Part shown: piece after piece, positions 48,268 through 58,051 of the stretch
Layout of the letters: every line of letters begins with the position of its first letter
Position numbering within the stretch: position 1 is the stretch's first letter
Assembly (NCBI GenBank): GCA_018384365.1
Contig: JAHAYX010000017.1
Location: 96,004-160,003, forward strand
Direction of reading: 5' to 3'
From: Clostridiaceae bacterium
GTDB taxonomy: Bacteria > Bacillota > Clostridia > Oscillospirales > QAMX01
Length of the DNA stretch: 64,000 nucleotides
The notes under the pieces: model-generated
The model's database searches: none
What the model saw: only the letters and a program-made list of their open reading frames with translations
Told to the model about the DNA's origin: nothing
Position numbers and translations under genes: made by a program

Positions 48268-48938
48268 GTTGTTTTCACCGCCTTATAGCCCAGACCGCGC
48301 ACGGTGGCAATTGAAAAATCCGGATTATCCTCAAAGCGGTCCCGCAGACGGTTGATATGTACGTCCACGGTGCGTTCGTCGGTGTCGCTGTCCATATCCC
48401 ACAGCTCATCCATCAGCTGGCGGCGTGTGAAAATCTTTCCCGCATAGGACAGCAGCTTGAAAAGCAGCTGAAATTCTTTATTCGGCAGTTCCTCCGTACG
48501 GCCGCCGGCCGTCACCGTAAACGCGTCGTAGTCCAGCACCGTGCCGCCGACCGTCAGGCGGTGCTCGCTTGCGATTTTCGAGCGGCGCAGCAGCGCCGCA
48601 ATGCGCAGCAGCATTTCCTCTTCGTCCACGGGCTTGACCATATAGTCGTCCGTGCCGGCTAAGAACCCCGCGCGCTTGTCCGCCGCCACGCCGCGTGCCG
48701 TCACCATCAGGATGGGCAGCTCGCTGCCTGCGTCGCGCAGCGTGCGCGCGAATTCATAACCGTCCATGCGCGGCATCATCACGTCGAGCAGGACGAGATC
48801 CACGTGCGTGCGGTCCATCACTTCCAGCGCGTCCACGCCGTCGCGCGCGGGAATGGCGCTGTATCCGTTTTGCTCCAGCACGGTCATCATCAGTTTTCTT
48901 GCGTTTTCGTCGTCCTCAACGACTAAAATATGAAACAT
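48264..48938 (-). CDS. OmpR-family response regulator
   Basis: A 224-aa regulator. Receiver with D9/D10 and phosphoacceptor D52 (LVLLDVMMPRMDGYEF), lysine in MVKPVDEEE. The C-terminal winged helix has LPNKEFQLLFKLLSYAGKIFTRRQLMDELWD and RTVDVHINRLRDRF. It is the first gene of the pair; ATG lies 11 nt behind AAGGA. A TGTGAA direct repeat in the divergent promoter region is a likely binding site. Confidence 0.95.
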   Translation of the reverse strand: MFHILVVEDDENARKLMMTVLEQNGYSAIPARDGVDALEVMDRTHVDLVLLDVMMPRMDGYEFARTLRDAGSELPILMVTARGVAADKRAGFLAGTDDYMVKPVDEEEMLLRIAALLRRSKIASEHRLTVGGTVLDYDAFTVTAGGRTEELPNKEFQLLFKLLSYAGKIFTRRQLMDELWDMDSDTDERTVDVHINRLRDRFEDNPDFSIATVRGLGYKAVKTT

Positions 48939-49020
48939 GGCTGCTGCGTTCCTTTCGTGCTTCCTGTGCAGCCGGAGGAAGCCGGCCACCCTCTTTTGCC
49001 CCATTATACCCGATTTCCCG

Positions 49021-49037
49021 TGTGAACGCAATGTGAA
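49021..49037. promoter_or_regulatory. direct repeat, putative response-regulator site
   Basis: TGTGAA-CGCAA-TGTGAA: two hexamers 11 bp apart (one helical turn), the usual geometry for an OmpR-type dimer, between the two-component genes and the ABC exporter. Confidence 0.5.
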
Positions 49038-49130
49038 GAAAGCTTGGGGAAAATGCCGCGGCAAAAATTTATATTGTGTTTAAAAAACAGTGCTATCCTA
49101 TCTGTATCGCTGAAATAAGGAGCAAAACCA

Positions 49131-51737
49131 ATGCTGATACTCAAAAACATCACAAAGGAATACACGGTCGGCGATGAGCACATCCGCGCCCTGCGCGGGA
49201 TTGAGATCGCTTTCCGCGAAAACGAGTTTGTGTCGATCCTGGGACCGTCCGGCTGCGGTAAAACCACGCTTTTGAACATCATCGGCGGTCTTGACAAATA
49301 CACCGCCGGAGATTTGTCCATCAACGGGCGCTCGACCAGGGATTTCTCCGACCGGGACTGGGACACCTACCGCAATCACCAGATCGGCTTTGTTTTCCAG
49401 AATTACAACCTGATCCCCCACCAGACGGTTCTCGCAAACGTGGAACTGGCGCTGACCCTCTCCGGCGTTTCCAAGGCCGAACGCCGCCGCCGTGCGCGCG
49501 AGGCGCTGGAAAAAGTCGGACTCGGCGACCAGCTGAACAAGCGCCCGAACCAGATGTCCGGCGGACAGATGCAGCGCGTTGCCATCGCGCGTGCGCTGGT
49601 GAACGATCCGGACATCCTGCTGGCGGATGAGCCCACCGGCGCGCTGGATACGCAGACCAGCGTGCAGGTGATGGACATTCTGAAGGAGGTTGCAAACGAC
49701 CGCCTGGTCATTATGGTCACGCACAATCCCGAACTGGCCGAGCGCTATTCCACGCGCATCGTGCGCCTGCTCGACGGCCGGATCACGGACGATACAAACC
49801 CCTATGACGGCGCGCCCGAGGAGAACAGGCCGTCACGCACGAACGAAAAGCCGCGCCATCACTCCATGTCGTATCTCACGGCGCTCTCTCTGAGCCTGAA
49901 TAACCTCATGACCAAGAAAGCGCGCACGTTTTTGACCGCGTTTGCCGGAAGCATCGGCATTATCGGCATCGCGCTGATCCTGTCGCTTTCCTCCGGCTTC
50001 CAGAATTACATCTCCCGGGTGGAAGAGGACACGCTTTCCTCCTACCCGCTCACCATCGAGTCCGAAAGCGTGGATATGACCAGCCTGATGCAGACCATGA
50101 TGGGCGCCGTCCAGCCCGGCGGGAAGGAACACGAGGACGGATACGTCTATTCCAATAACATCATGTCCGAAATGATGAACGCCATGGCCGCCGAAGTCCA
50201 GTCAAACGACGTTGCGGCTTTCCGCAGCTACCTTGAGGACGAGGAAAACGGCGTACAGGCGCTGGTAAACGACATTCAGTACAGCTATGACGTCAATCTC
50301 AATATTTATGCGTCCGATACCTCGGACGGCGTAGTGCAGGTAAACCCCAGCACCATCTTTGAAAAGATGGGCGGCGCGATGTCCAAATCGCCGATGGGCT
50401 CCGCGGCGTCCGGTAATCTGGAAGCGTGGCAGGAGCTTTTGGATAACCAGACGCTCTTAGCGTCCCAGTACGAGGTGCTGGCCGGCAAATGGCCGGATGC
50501 CTGGAACGAAGTGGTCCTCATCGTCGACCAGGATAACGAGATCACCGACCTGACGCTTTATTCCCTCGGTCTGCGCGACCAGTCGGAGCTGACCGGGCTG
50601 ATGCAGGCCGCAGGCCGCGGCGAAACACTGGATACGGAGGAAATGCAGTTTTCCTACGATGAACTGCTTGCCATGTCCTACCGTCTGGTGCTGGATACGC
50701 AGTATTATGAATACGACGAAGCATCCGGCGCGTGGCTGGATCGCCGCGGCGACGAGGACTATATGAAGGCGCTGCTTGACGCCTGCCCGGAGATTCGCAT
50801 TACCGGCATCATCCGCCCGACGGAGGAGGCCGTTGCCACCGCCATGACCGGCAGCGTCGGCTATACGCACGCGCTTGTTGAGCACATTATCCGCGAAACG
50901 AACGACTCCGCCATTGTCCGCGCGCAGCAGCAGGACCCCGAAACCGACGTGTTCACCGGCCTGCCGTTTGCCGGCGGCACGGAGGAGCCCGCAGATCCTG
51001 CGGAGTTTGATCCCTCCGCCCTGTCCGAGGAAGAGCAGGCCTATCTTGCCACCCTCTCCGAAGAGGAACGCGCCGCACTGCTTGCGGAATATGCAAAGCC
51101 GCAGACCTCCGAAGCCAGCTATGAAGGCAATCTGGCCGCGCTTGGCGTCGCAGACCTTGCGTCGCCATCGCGCATCTCCATTTATCCCGTGGATTTCGAG
51201 TCCAAGGAGGCCCTTGTCGACCTCATCAACCGGTATAACCGCGAAAAAACCGACGCAGGCCAGGAAGAAGCCGCCATCAATTACACCGACTATGTCGGAC
51301 TGATGATGTCCTCCGTCAGCACGATCATCAACACCATTTCCTATGTGCTCATTGCCTTCGTGGCCATCTCGCTTGTGGTGTCGTCCATCATGATCGGCAT
51401 CATCACCTACATTTCCGTGCTGGAACGCACGAAGGAGATCGGCATCCTGCGCTCCATCGGCGCCTCGAAACGCGATATCTCCCGCGTGTTTAATGCGGAA
51501 ACGCTCACCGTCGGCTTTGTGTCAGGTATGCTGGGCATTCTCGTCACCGTGCTGCTGTGCATCCCCGTCAATATGCTGATCAAGGCGCTGGCAAACATCT
51601 CGAATGTCGCGCAGCTGCCGTGGGCAGGCGGCGTCATCCTTGTCGCCATCAGTATGCTGCTGACCTTCATCGCGGGCCTCATCCCGTCGCGCATCGCGGC
51701 GCGCCGCGACCCCGTTGTGGCGCTGCGCACCGAATAA
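49131..51737 (+). CDS. MacB-like ABC exporter, fused ATPase and FtsX-type permease
   Basis: An 868-aa fusion. The ATPase domain (1-about 230) has Walker [10 protein letters not shown] (38-46), [36 protein letters not shown] and [14 protein letters not shown]1 (about 262-285) is followed by a large extracellular part (about 285-715), and three TM segments form the FtsX end ([23 protein letters not shown]). The order fits MacB-type mechanotransmission exporters of Gram-positives. ATG follows AAGGAGCAAAACCA. Divergence from a two-component pair suggests induction by an antimicrobial or envelope stress. Confidence 0.93.
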   Translation: MLILKNITKEYTVGDEHIRALRGIEIAFRENEFVSILGPSGCGKTTLLNIIGGLDKYTAGDLSINGRSTRDFSDRDWDTYRNHQIGFVFQNYNLIPHQTVLANVELALTLSGVSKAERRRRAREALEKVGLGDQLNKRPNQMSGGQMQRVAIARALVNDPDILLADEPTGALDTQTSVQVMDILKEVANDRLVIMVTHNPELAERYSTRIVRLLDGRITDDTNPYDGAPEENRPSRTNEKPRHHSMSYLTALSLSLNNLMTKKARTFLTAFAGSIGIIGIALILSLSSGFQNYISRVEEDTLSSYPLTIESESVDMTSLMQTMMGAVQPGGKEHEDGYVYSNNIMSEMMNAMAAEVQSNDVAAFRSYLEDEENGVQALVNDIQYSYDVNLNIYASDTSDGVVQVNPSTIFEKMGGAMSKSPMGSAASGNLEAWQELLDNQTLLASQYEVLAGKWPDAWNEVVLIVDQDNEITDLTLYSLGLRDQSELTGLMQAAGRGETLDTEEMQFSYDELLAMSYRLVLDTQYYEYDEASGAWLDRRGDEDYMKALLDACPEIRITGIIRPTEEAVATAMTGSVGYTHALVEHIIRETNDSAIVRAQQQDPETDVFTGLPFAGGTEEPADPAEFDPSALSEEEQAYLATLSEEERAALLAEYAKPQTSEASYEGNLAALGVADLASPSRISIYPVDFESKEALVDLINRYNREKTDAGQEEAAINYTDYVGLMMSSVSTIINTISYVLIAFVAISLVVSSIMIGIITYISVLERTKEIGILRSIGASKRDISRVFNAETLTVGFVSGMLGILVTVLLCIPVNMLIKALANISNVAQLPWAGGVILVAISMLLTFIAGLIPSRIAARRDPVVALRTE

Positions 51738-51752
51738 TTCCCCGCGCCATAC

Positions 51753-51790
51753 AAAAAAGGCGTTCCGGCTGCGGCCGGAGCGCCTTTTTT
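51753..51790. terminator. terminator, ABC exporter / M28 peptidase
   Basis: AAAAAAGGCGTTCCGGC TGCG GCCGGAGCGCCTTTTTT, one mismatch, between convergent genes. Confidence 0.93.
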
Positions 51791-51806
51791 CGGATACTCT
51801 TGCGTT

Positions 51807-53054
51807 TTATTTTGTTTCGCGCTGGAAATAACGGTCGAGTTCCTTTTTCATTTCCTCCGGCATCCCCACATCCACCGGCAAAACGGCTGCATTTGCCACG
51901 CGCTCCACCATGCCGCCAAAGTCCGCAATGTTTTTCAGAAGCGCGGCCTCGCCGATCGGGAAGAGCAGGTCCCGGCTGGTGTGAATTTCGGCGGAGGGCG
52001 TCCCGCGGGAGAGTCCGATCGCTGGAATTCCATGGTCGGCAAAGGGCGCGGAGTCGCTCGAGTGCACCTGCGTCCGGATATCGGCGGAATAGCCGGTCTC
52101 GCGGCAATACTGGTCCACAAAGGTCTCCAGTTCCTTCCCGCCGGTGACGAAAATATGGTTGCTGCCTAAAATCGTGCCGCACATATCAAAGTTGAAGCAG
52201 AATTTCAAAGCATCCAGCGTATCTGCGTGCTGTTCCACATAGGCCTTCGAGCCCAAAAGCCCCTGTTCCTCCGCGCCGCACCAGAGGAAGCGCAGGGTGC
52301 GCCGCGCCGGATGAGCAAGGAAATGCAGGTAAAGCCCGAAAAGCGCCGCGCTGCCGGTGGCGTTATCCCAGGAGCCGGTGCCGATGGGCACACTGTCATA
52401 GTGCGCGGTCAGAATGATCTCCTCGCCGCCGTTTCCCGTACCCGGAATGACGGCCTCCACGTTTTGCGAGGCCGTATCGCCGTTTTCCTCCGTCAGCTCC
52501 ACGTGCAGGACTGCCGCGCCATCACGCACCAGCTCCGCGGCGTCGTGCGCCGTGATGCCGAAGGTGGGCGTGTCGCCGAATTCCAGGAACTTCGGCCGCA
52601 GATTGCGTCCGTAAATGCCCGCTTCCTCCGCCGTGTGGTAATACTTTCCCGTGATTACCAGGATCGCGGCGGCATGGCGTTCGCACAGCAGACGGAATGC
52701 ATCGCGGCTCAGCGCATTTACCAGCACAATGCTGTCCGAAAGGTCGGAAAGACCCAGCAGGTCGCGCTGTGTACCCTGCTCCACATAGCGAAACTTCAGA
52801 TCGCGTCCCGGCGCAGGGACAGACGCGCACATTCCATAGGGCGTAACGTCCAGCTTGCGGGCAAACGGCTCCGTGACCGACACTGCGCAGTGCGTGCAGG
52901 CGGAGGCGGGAATCCGGAATTCCTGAAATTCCGCGCTGCCGCCGGCCGCTTCGATCCCGCTGCGGATCAGTTCCGCGGCGTGGCGCTCCTCCGGCGTGCC
53001 GCCATAACGTACAAAGCTCAGCTTTTCAACAAATTCGAGTGGAGAAAATGACAT
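51807..53054 (-). CDS. M28 family zinc peptidase with PA domain
   Basis: A 415-aa aminopeptidase-like protein. The M28 ligands are all visible: ILTAHYDSVP (His, Asp), GSWDNATGSA (bridging Asp), CGAEEQGLLGS (Glu pair), NFDMCGT (Asp) and AEIHTSRD (His). Residues about 95-200 look like an inserted PA domain (DSIVLVNALSRDAFRLL ... AAILVITGKYY). No signal peptide, so it is probably cytosolic. ATG lies 9 nt behind AAGGA; the tracked start has no support. Confidence 0.92.
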   Translation of the reverse strand: MSFSPLEFVEKLSFVRYGGTPEERHAAELIRSGIEAAGGSAEFQEFRIPASACTHCAVSVTEPFARKLDVTPYGMCASVPAPGRDLKFRYVEQGTQRDLLGLSDLSDSIVLVNALSRDAFRLLCERHAAAILVITGKYYHTAEEAGIYGRNLRPKFLEFGDTPTFGITAHDAAELVRDGAAVLHVELTEENGDTASQNVEAVIPGTGNGGEEIILTAHYDSVPIGTGSWDNATGSAALFGLYLHFLAHPARRTLRFLWCGAEEQGLLGSKAYVEQHADTLDALKFCFNFDMCGTILGSNHIFVTGGKELETFVDQYCRETGYSADIRTQVHSSDSAPFADHGIPAIGLSRGTPSAEIHTSRDLLFPIGEAALLKNIADFGGMVERVANAAVLPVDVGMPEEMKKELDRYFQRETK

Positions 53055-53177
53055 GACGCACCATCCTTTTTTTGTTTTTTCCAGTATAGCACGGGAAAAG
53101 CCGGACCGCAATCGCGCCGTGCGCCGGAAAGGCGCGGAACGGGCGCGACTTTCCTGTAAATGCAGCGGAAAAGGTGA

Positions 53178-53206
53178 TTGTCAAACGCGGCGGCCTACGC
53201 TATAAT
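53178..53206 (+). promoter_or_regulatory. sigma-A promoter of the GH43 gene
   Basis: TTGTCA, 17 bp, TATAAT. Confidence 0.8.
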
Positions 53207-53246
53207 AAAACACAGAGCCACAGACTGCACAAAAAGGAGAATGTAC

Positions 53247-54662
53247 ATGAAAAAACAGGTTTTCAATCCCTATCTTCCCAGCTATGAGTACATCCCGGAC
53301 GGCGAGCCCCGTGTATTCGGCGACCGTCTTTACATCTACGGCAGCCATGACTGCTTCAACGGCGTGGTATACTGCCAGAATGACTATGTCTGCTGGTCCG
53401 CGCCGGTAGACGATCTCTCCGACTGGCGCTATGAGGGCGTGATCTACCGCATGGTGCAGGATCCCCGCAACGCCGACACCGAGCATAAGCTCTGGGCGCC
53501 GGACGTCTGCCAGGGCAACGACGGCAAGTATTACCTCTACTACTGCCTGGACTTCTTAAAGGAAGTCGGCGTAGCCGTGGCCGACAGCCCCACGGGCCCC
53601 TTTGAGTTCCTTGATTTCGTCCGCTATGCCAACGGCGATATCCTGGGCTCCCGCCCCGGCGAGTTCCGTCACTTCGATCCGGGCATCTTTATCGACGACG
53701 ACAAACGCATTTATCTGTTCTCCGGCAACTCCCCGCGCTATAAGACCTGGCCGGTGGACAAGGACAGCATGAAAATGGAACTGGAGCAGGACATGGTCAC
53801 CGTCAAGGACGGCCCGTATCACAATCTGCCCATCATCAATGACGCCGACGGCACGGAATATGAAGCGCACCCCTTCTTCGAGGCCAGCTCCATCCGGAAA
53901 ATCAACGGCAAATATTACTTCATCTATTCCTCCACGTGGATGCACGAGCTGTGCTGGGCCGTGGCCGATTCGCCCATGGGCGAATATCACTTCGGCGGCG
54001 TTCTGGTGTCGAACTCCGATATCGGCGTGAACGGCAACACCGAGGCACTGAACTATCGCGGCAATACCCACGGCAGCGTGGCCTGCGTCAACGGCAAGTG
54101 GTATGTGTTCTATCACCGCCAGACCAACCGCCACTTCTTCTCCCGCCAGGCCTGCGCCGAGGAAATCTATTTCGACGGCGAAGCCTTCCACCAGGCGGAG
54201 GTCACCTCCTGCGGCTTAAACGGCGGTCCGCTGAAGGATGAGGGCACCTACGAAGCACGCATCGCCTGCCACCTCTATTCCAAGAACGGCACCACCGAGA
54301 GCCTGCGCGAGCAGCAGGACGAAAACCACCCGGCCTTCACGCAGGATGGTCCCGACCGTGAGTGCGATCCGAACCAGTACATCCAGAATATGCGCGACGG
54401 CGCAACCGCCGGCTTCCGCTACTTTGATATCCAGACCGCGAAGCTCCTCACCGTGGAAGTACGCGGCACCGGCCGCGGCGAGATGGTCGTGCGCGACGGC
54501 CGCATCGACGGTAACGTCGTGGCCCGCATCCCGGTCGAGCCGCGCGAGAGCTGGGACAAGTTCTCCTCCCTGCTGAACATTGCCTCCGGCCGCCAGGCGC
54601 TTTACTTCACCTTCGAGGGCGAGGGCGCTGTCGATTTCATGAGCTTCACCTTCGGAAAATAA
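53247..54662 (+). CDS. GH43 family glycoside hydrolase (xylosidase/arabinofuranosidase type)
   Basis: A 471-aa enzyme: five-bladed propeller (1-about 330) plus a C-terminal beta-sandwich. GH43 signatures: NPYLPSYEYIPDGEPRVFGDRLYIYGSHD at the start (catalytic base Asp), HKLWAPDVCQGNDGKYYLYY (transition-state Asp), and EAHPFFEASSIRKINGKYYFIYSS (general-acid Glu). No signal peptide, so intracellular. The C-terminal ESWDKFSSLL ... GRQALYFTFEGEGAVDFMSFTF resembles CBM6-like ends. Start is the ATG 7 nt behind AGGAG; an ATG two codons earlier abuts it. Confidence 0.93.
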   Translation: MKKQVFNPYLPSYEYIPDGEPRVFGDRLYIYGSHDCFNGVVYCQNDYVCWSAPVDDLSDWRYEGVIYRMVQDPRNADTEHKLWAPDVCQGNDGKYYLYYCLDFLKEVGVAVADSPTGPFEFLDFVRYANGDILGSRPGEFRHFDPGIFIDDDKRIYLFSGNSPRYKTWPVDKDSMKMELEQDMVTVKDGPYHNLPIINDADGTEYEAHPFFEASSIRKINGKYYFIYSSTWMHELCWAVADSPMGEYHFGGVLVSNSDIGVNGNTEALNYRGNTHGSVACVNGKWYVFYHRQTNRHFFSRQACAEEIYFDGEAFHQAEVTSCGLNGGPLKDEGTYEARIACHLYSKNGTTESLREQQDENHPAFTQDGPDRECDPNQYIQNMRDGATAGFRYFDIQTAKLLTVEVRGTGRGEMVVRDGRIDGNVVARIPVEPRESWDKFSSLLNIASGRQALYFTFEGEGAVDFMSFTFGK

Positions 54663-54685
54663 GCGGATTTTTTCCATATAGAACC

Positions 54686-54723
54686 CAAAAAAGGCAGGAT
54701 GCCGATGGCATCCTGCCTTTTTT
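54686..54723. terminator. terminator, GH43 / VOC gene
   Basis: AAAAAAGGCAGGATGCC GAT GGCATCCTGCCTTTTTT, perfect hairpin. Confidence 0.95.
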
Positions 54724-54772
54724 CTGTCCATTTGCCGGGCGCCGGCCCACGCTTTCCAAAAACGCGGGGCGG

Positions 54773-55159
54773 TTAAATGGAAATCCACCAGCAAACGCCG
54801 TATTTGTCAATCACCGTGGCGCAGCAGCTGCTCCACGGCAGCGCGTGGATGGGGTCGATGACGGCGCCGCCCTCCCGCAGCACATCAAAGGCATGCCGCA
54901 CTGCCGCTTCGCTGCCCATTTCAAACACATTGAATGTCATGGTTTCCCATTTCATTTTGTGGAGGAATTCAACGTCACAGGGGTTCGCCGCCTCGGCCAG
55001 GGCCAGAAAGCCTTCGCAGTTTACCGACAGCTCGCAGTGCTCGTATGCGGTCCCGTCCGCATTCGGAAATGCACGCGTGATTTCCGCGCCAAAGGCTTTG
55101 CAATAAAATTCCGCTGCTTCCAGGCTGTTTTTCACGTAAACCTGCGTATAGTTCTTCAT
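54773..55159 (-). CDS. VOC family (glyoxalase/PhnB-like) protein
   Basis: A 128-aa protein starting MKNYTQVYVKNSLEAAEFYCKAFGAEI, the typical first beta-alpha unit of VOC proteins. It has ETMTFNVFEMGSEAAVRHAFDVLREGG in the middle and the second-module end DKYGVCWWISI. This is the PhnB/YjdN type, function usually unassigned. ATG follows GGAGGAATTTT. It is 29 nt after the AEC transporter gene, so the two are probably one operon. Confidence 0.88.
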   Translation of the reverse strand: MKNYTQVYVKNSLEAAEFYCKAFGAEITRAFPNADGTAYEHCELSVNCEGFLALAEAANPCDVEFLHKMKWETMTFNVFEMGSEAAVRHAFDVLREGGAVIDPIHALPWSSCCATVIDKYGVCWWISI

Positions 55160-55188
55160 AAAATTCCTCCGATGCCGTTTTTGTCCGT

Positions 55189-56121
55189 TCAGATCAGCCA
55201 CTGGTACAGCATCGTCATCAGCGGGATGGTGATGATGCAGAAAATAACCGTCATGATGCTGATCACGCTGGTATAGCCAGGCTTGTTGTCATAAAGCTGG
55301 GCAAACTGTGTAATCGTCGTGGCGGAGGAGCTGGCCGCAGCCAGCATGGTAATCAGCAAAATGCTCGGCGCGTCCGGATGCAGGCGCGTGATGCCGGAAA
55401 CGGCAAACACGATCACCACCACCAGCGGGAACGCAATCAGGCGCAGCGCCGTGACCAGATAGGCGCGCGGCGTGCCGATGATCTCGCGGAACTTCATGCC
55501 GCCCAGCAGCATACCGGTCAGTATCATGGAAAGCGGCGCGATCATGCCGTCCATGGCGTCCACTGCCTTCTGCACAACGGCCGGGAAACGGAACCCCGTT
55601 AAAAACAGGATGATACCGATGAAAATGGCGATAATATTGACGTTTGTGAAGATTTTCTTCACGTCCCATCGGCGTTCGCCGCAGACCATGGATTTGCCGT
55701 GCGTCCAGATCAGAAGCTGCTGCACCAGCATATAGCCGCTGACATAAAAGACCCACTCCTGGCCCAGCGCCGCCAGAACCAGCGGGATAATCAGGTTGCC
55801 GGCGTTGGAATAAAAAATGGAGGCGCTCTCCACGGCTTCCAGACGCAGCGGCCGGCGCAGGATGCGCTCCAGCACATAGAAAATGAGATGTACGACCACG
55901 GCGCCCAGGATGGAAACGCCGAGTCCCGCCAACTTTGCGGGGGTGAAGTCGATCTGATAGGAATTGATAATCGTGCAGGGCACCACCGCATACAGCAAAA
56001 TACGCGAAATCACGGAGCCATGCTCCGGCTTCAGTACCTTCAGCCGCACAAGCAGCACGCCGACTGCCATCATCAGGAACATGGACGCGATCTGTTTGAT
56101 CAGAAGCAGACTTAATTCCAC
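55189..56121 (-). CDS. AEC family transporter (auxin efflux carrier-like)
   Basis: A 310-aa membrane protein with about ten TM segments in two halves: QIASMFLMMAVGVLLVRLKVL, GSVISRILLYAVVPCTIINSYQ, FYSNAGNLIIPLVLAALG; the second half carries APLSMILTGMLLGG. This is the AEC/MleP family of organic anion or malate-type carriers; substrate unknown. The best start is GTG at 56121 (about 10 nt behind AAAAGGAG); the tracked upstream ATGs lack ribosome sites. Confidence 0.88.
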   Translation of the reverse strand: MELSLLLIKQIASMFLMMAVGVLLVRLKVLKPEHGSVISRILLYAVVPCTIINSYQIDFTPAKLAGLGVSILGAVVVHLIFYVLERILRRPLRLEAVESASIFYSNAGNLIIPLVLAALGQEWVFYVSGYMLVQQLLIWTHGKSMVCGERRWDVKKIFTNVNIIAIFIGIILFLTGFRFPAVVQKAVDAMDGMIAPLSMILTGMLLGGMKFREIIGTPRAYLVTALRLIAFPLVVVIVFAVSGITRLHPDAPSILLITMLAAASSSATTITQFAQLYDNKPGYTSVISIMTVIFCIITIPLMTMLYQWLI

Positions 56122-56345
56122 AGTTTTTGCACTCCTTTTTTCATTCATGACCGGCGCTTTTTTCTCTTTTTGCGCCATTTTTTATTATACGCTGTCCCCG
56201 GATGCGGCGCAAGCGCTTTCTTCCACAAAACCGCGCCGCTTTTTTCGGGTATTTCCCACGTGCGCGAAGTTTTTCCGCCGGTATATTGCGCAAAGGAAAA
56301 GTTTATGCTAAAATTATTCTGTATCTCTATGTATGGAGGAATTGT

Positions 56346-57995
56346 ATGGATTATTTTGAGCTTGCCGAGCTCCTTTTTCCGGATGTCACCGAGACGCCGG
56401 AGGATATGGAACAAAAATTTCCCCCGCGCGTGCTGCCGGAGGGTGCAGTCGTTTCGCGCGCCGCACCCAGCCCCACGGGATTCGTCCACCTTGGGAACCT
56501 GGTACAGGGTCTGACGAGCGAGCGGATGTCCCACCAGTCGGGCGGCGTCATGTTCCTGCGTGTCGAGGATACGGACGCCAAGCGCGAAGTGCCCGGCGCC
56601 GTGGAAACGCTGATCGACGCGCTGAGCCACTATCACATTGAGTTCGACGAAGGCGCCACCGTGGACGGCGACCGTGGCCAGTACGGCCCGTACCGTCAGA
56701 GCCGCCGCGCCGCGATTTATCATGTCTATGCCAAAAAGCTCGTGCAGGAGGGCCGCGCCTATCCCTGCTTCTGCACCGAGGAAGAACTTGTGAAGATGCA
56801 CGAGGAGCAGGAAGCCGAAAAGGCCAACTTCGGCTATTTCGGCCGCTGGGCCGTGTGGCGCGACCGCTCCATGGAGGATATCCGCGCCATGCTGGACGCC
56901 GGGCATCCGTGGGTGCTGCGCTTCCGTTCGGAGGGCTCGATCGAGCATAAAATCAAGTTCACTGACCTCATCAAGGGAAATCTCGAACTGACGGAAAACG
57001 ACATTGACCACGTTCTCCTGAAATCCGACGGCATTCCGACCTATCACTTCGCCCATGCCGTGGACGACCACCTCATGCACACCACGCACGTGGTGCGCGG
57101 CGACGAATGGCTGCCGAGTCTGCCGTTCCATATCCAGCTCCACCAGGCGCTGGGCTTCCGTCCGCCGAAGTATCTGCACATCGGCCCGCTTCAGAAGATG
57201 GACGGCACCTCCAAGCGCAAGCTGTCCAAGCGGAAGGACCCGGAGCTGGCCCTGACCTTCTATAAGGCCGAGGGATATCCGGTGGAATCCATCTATGAAT
57301 ATCTGCTCACCATCCTGAATTCCAACTTTGAGGACTGGCGGCGTGCCAATCCGGCGCTTCCGGCCTCGGAATTCAAGTTCTCCTATAAGAAAATGAACCC
57401 GGCCGGCGCGCTCTTCGATGTGATGAAGCTGCGCGACGTGTCCAAGGACGTGATTTCGCGCATGAGCGCGGATGCGGTTTACCAGGAGGTGCTCACCTGG
57501 GCAGGCGAATTTGATCCCGAATTTGCCTCCTGCCTGGGCGCGCAGCCGGAGCTTGCCCGCGCAGCGCTTGCCATCGGCCGCGGCGGCAAAAAACCGCGTA
57601 AGGACTTCGCCATCTGGCGCGAGGTGCGCGGCTACATGGGCTTCTTCTTCGACGAGCTCTTCACCGTCGAGGATGCCTACCCCGAACAGTTCGCGCCTGC
57701 GGTGATCCGCGCGGCGCTGGAGGCATTCCTGGCCTCCTACGATCCGGCGGACGAGCAGAGCGTATGGTTTGACAAAATCAAGGCCGTTGCGGATTCGCTC
57801 GGCTTTGCCTCCGACATGAAGGCTTACCGTGCCGCGCCGGAGCAGTATCCCGGCAGCGTGGCGGACATCAGTATGTTCCTGCGCATTGCCGTAACGGGCA
57901 AGCAGAACTCCCCGGATATGTATGAAGTCATGCGCGTGCTGGGCGCGGACCGCGTGCGCGCACGCATCGGCGCCATGATCGCACGTCTGGCCTGA
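56346..57995 (+). CDS. gltX: Glutamate-tRNA ligase
   Basis: A 549-aa class I synthetase. HIGH-like motif in APSPTGFVHLGN, KMSKS-like motif in KRKLSKRKDPELAL, and a GluRS-type layout with FRSEGSIEHKIKFTDLIKGN and VDDHLMHTTHVVRGDEWLPSLPFHIQLHQALGF. The C-terminal anticodon-binding helices are longer than the usual 480 aa. ATG follows GGAGGAATTGT. It is 56 nt ahead of glnS, so the two tRNA ligases are likely one operon. Confidence 0.95.
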   Translation: MDYFELAELLFPDVTETPEDMEQKFPPRVLPEGAVVSRAAPSPTGFVHLGNLVQGLTSERMSHQSGGVMFLRVEDTDAKREVPGAVETLIDALSHYHIEFDEGATVDGDRGQYGPYRQSRRAAIYHVYAKKLVQEGRAYPCFCTEEELVKMHEEQEAEKANFGYFGRWAVWRDRSMEDIRAMLDAGHPWVLRFRSEGSIEHKIKFTDLIKGNLELTENDIDHVLLKSDGIPTYHFAHAVDDHLMHTTHVVRGDEWLPSLPFHIQLHQALGFRPPKYLHIGPLQKMDGTSKRKLSKRKDPELALTFYKAEGYPVESIYEYLLTILNSNFEDWRRANPALPASEFKFSYKKMNPAGALFDVMKLRDVSKDVISRMSADAVYQEVLTWAGEFDPEFASCLGAQPELARAALAIGRGGKKPRKDFAIWREVRGYMGFFFDELFTVEDAYPEQFAPAVIRAALEAFLASYDPADEQSVWFDKIKAVADSLGFASDMKAYRAAPEQYPGSVADISMFLRIAVTGKQNSPDMYEVMRVLGADRVRARIGAMIARLA

Positions 57996-58051
57996 CCGCC
58001 GGAGCTTTGACCCGCAGAAATTCCTTTTCATGAAACTTTGAGGTGACACAT

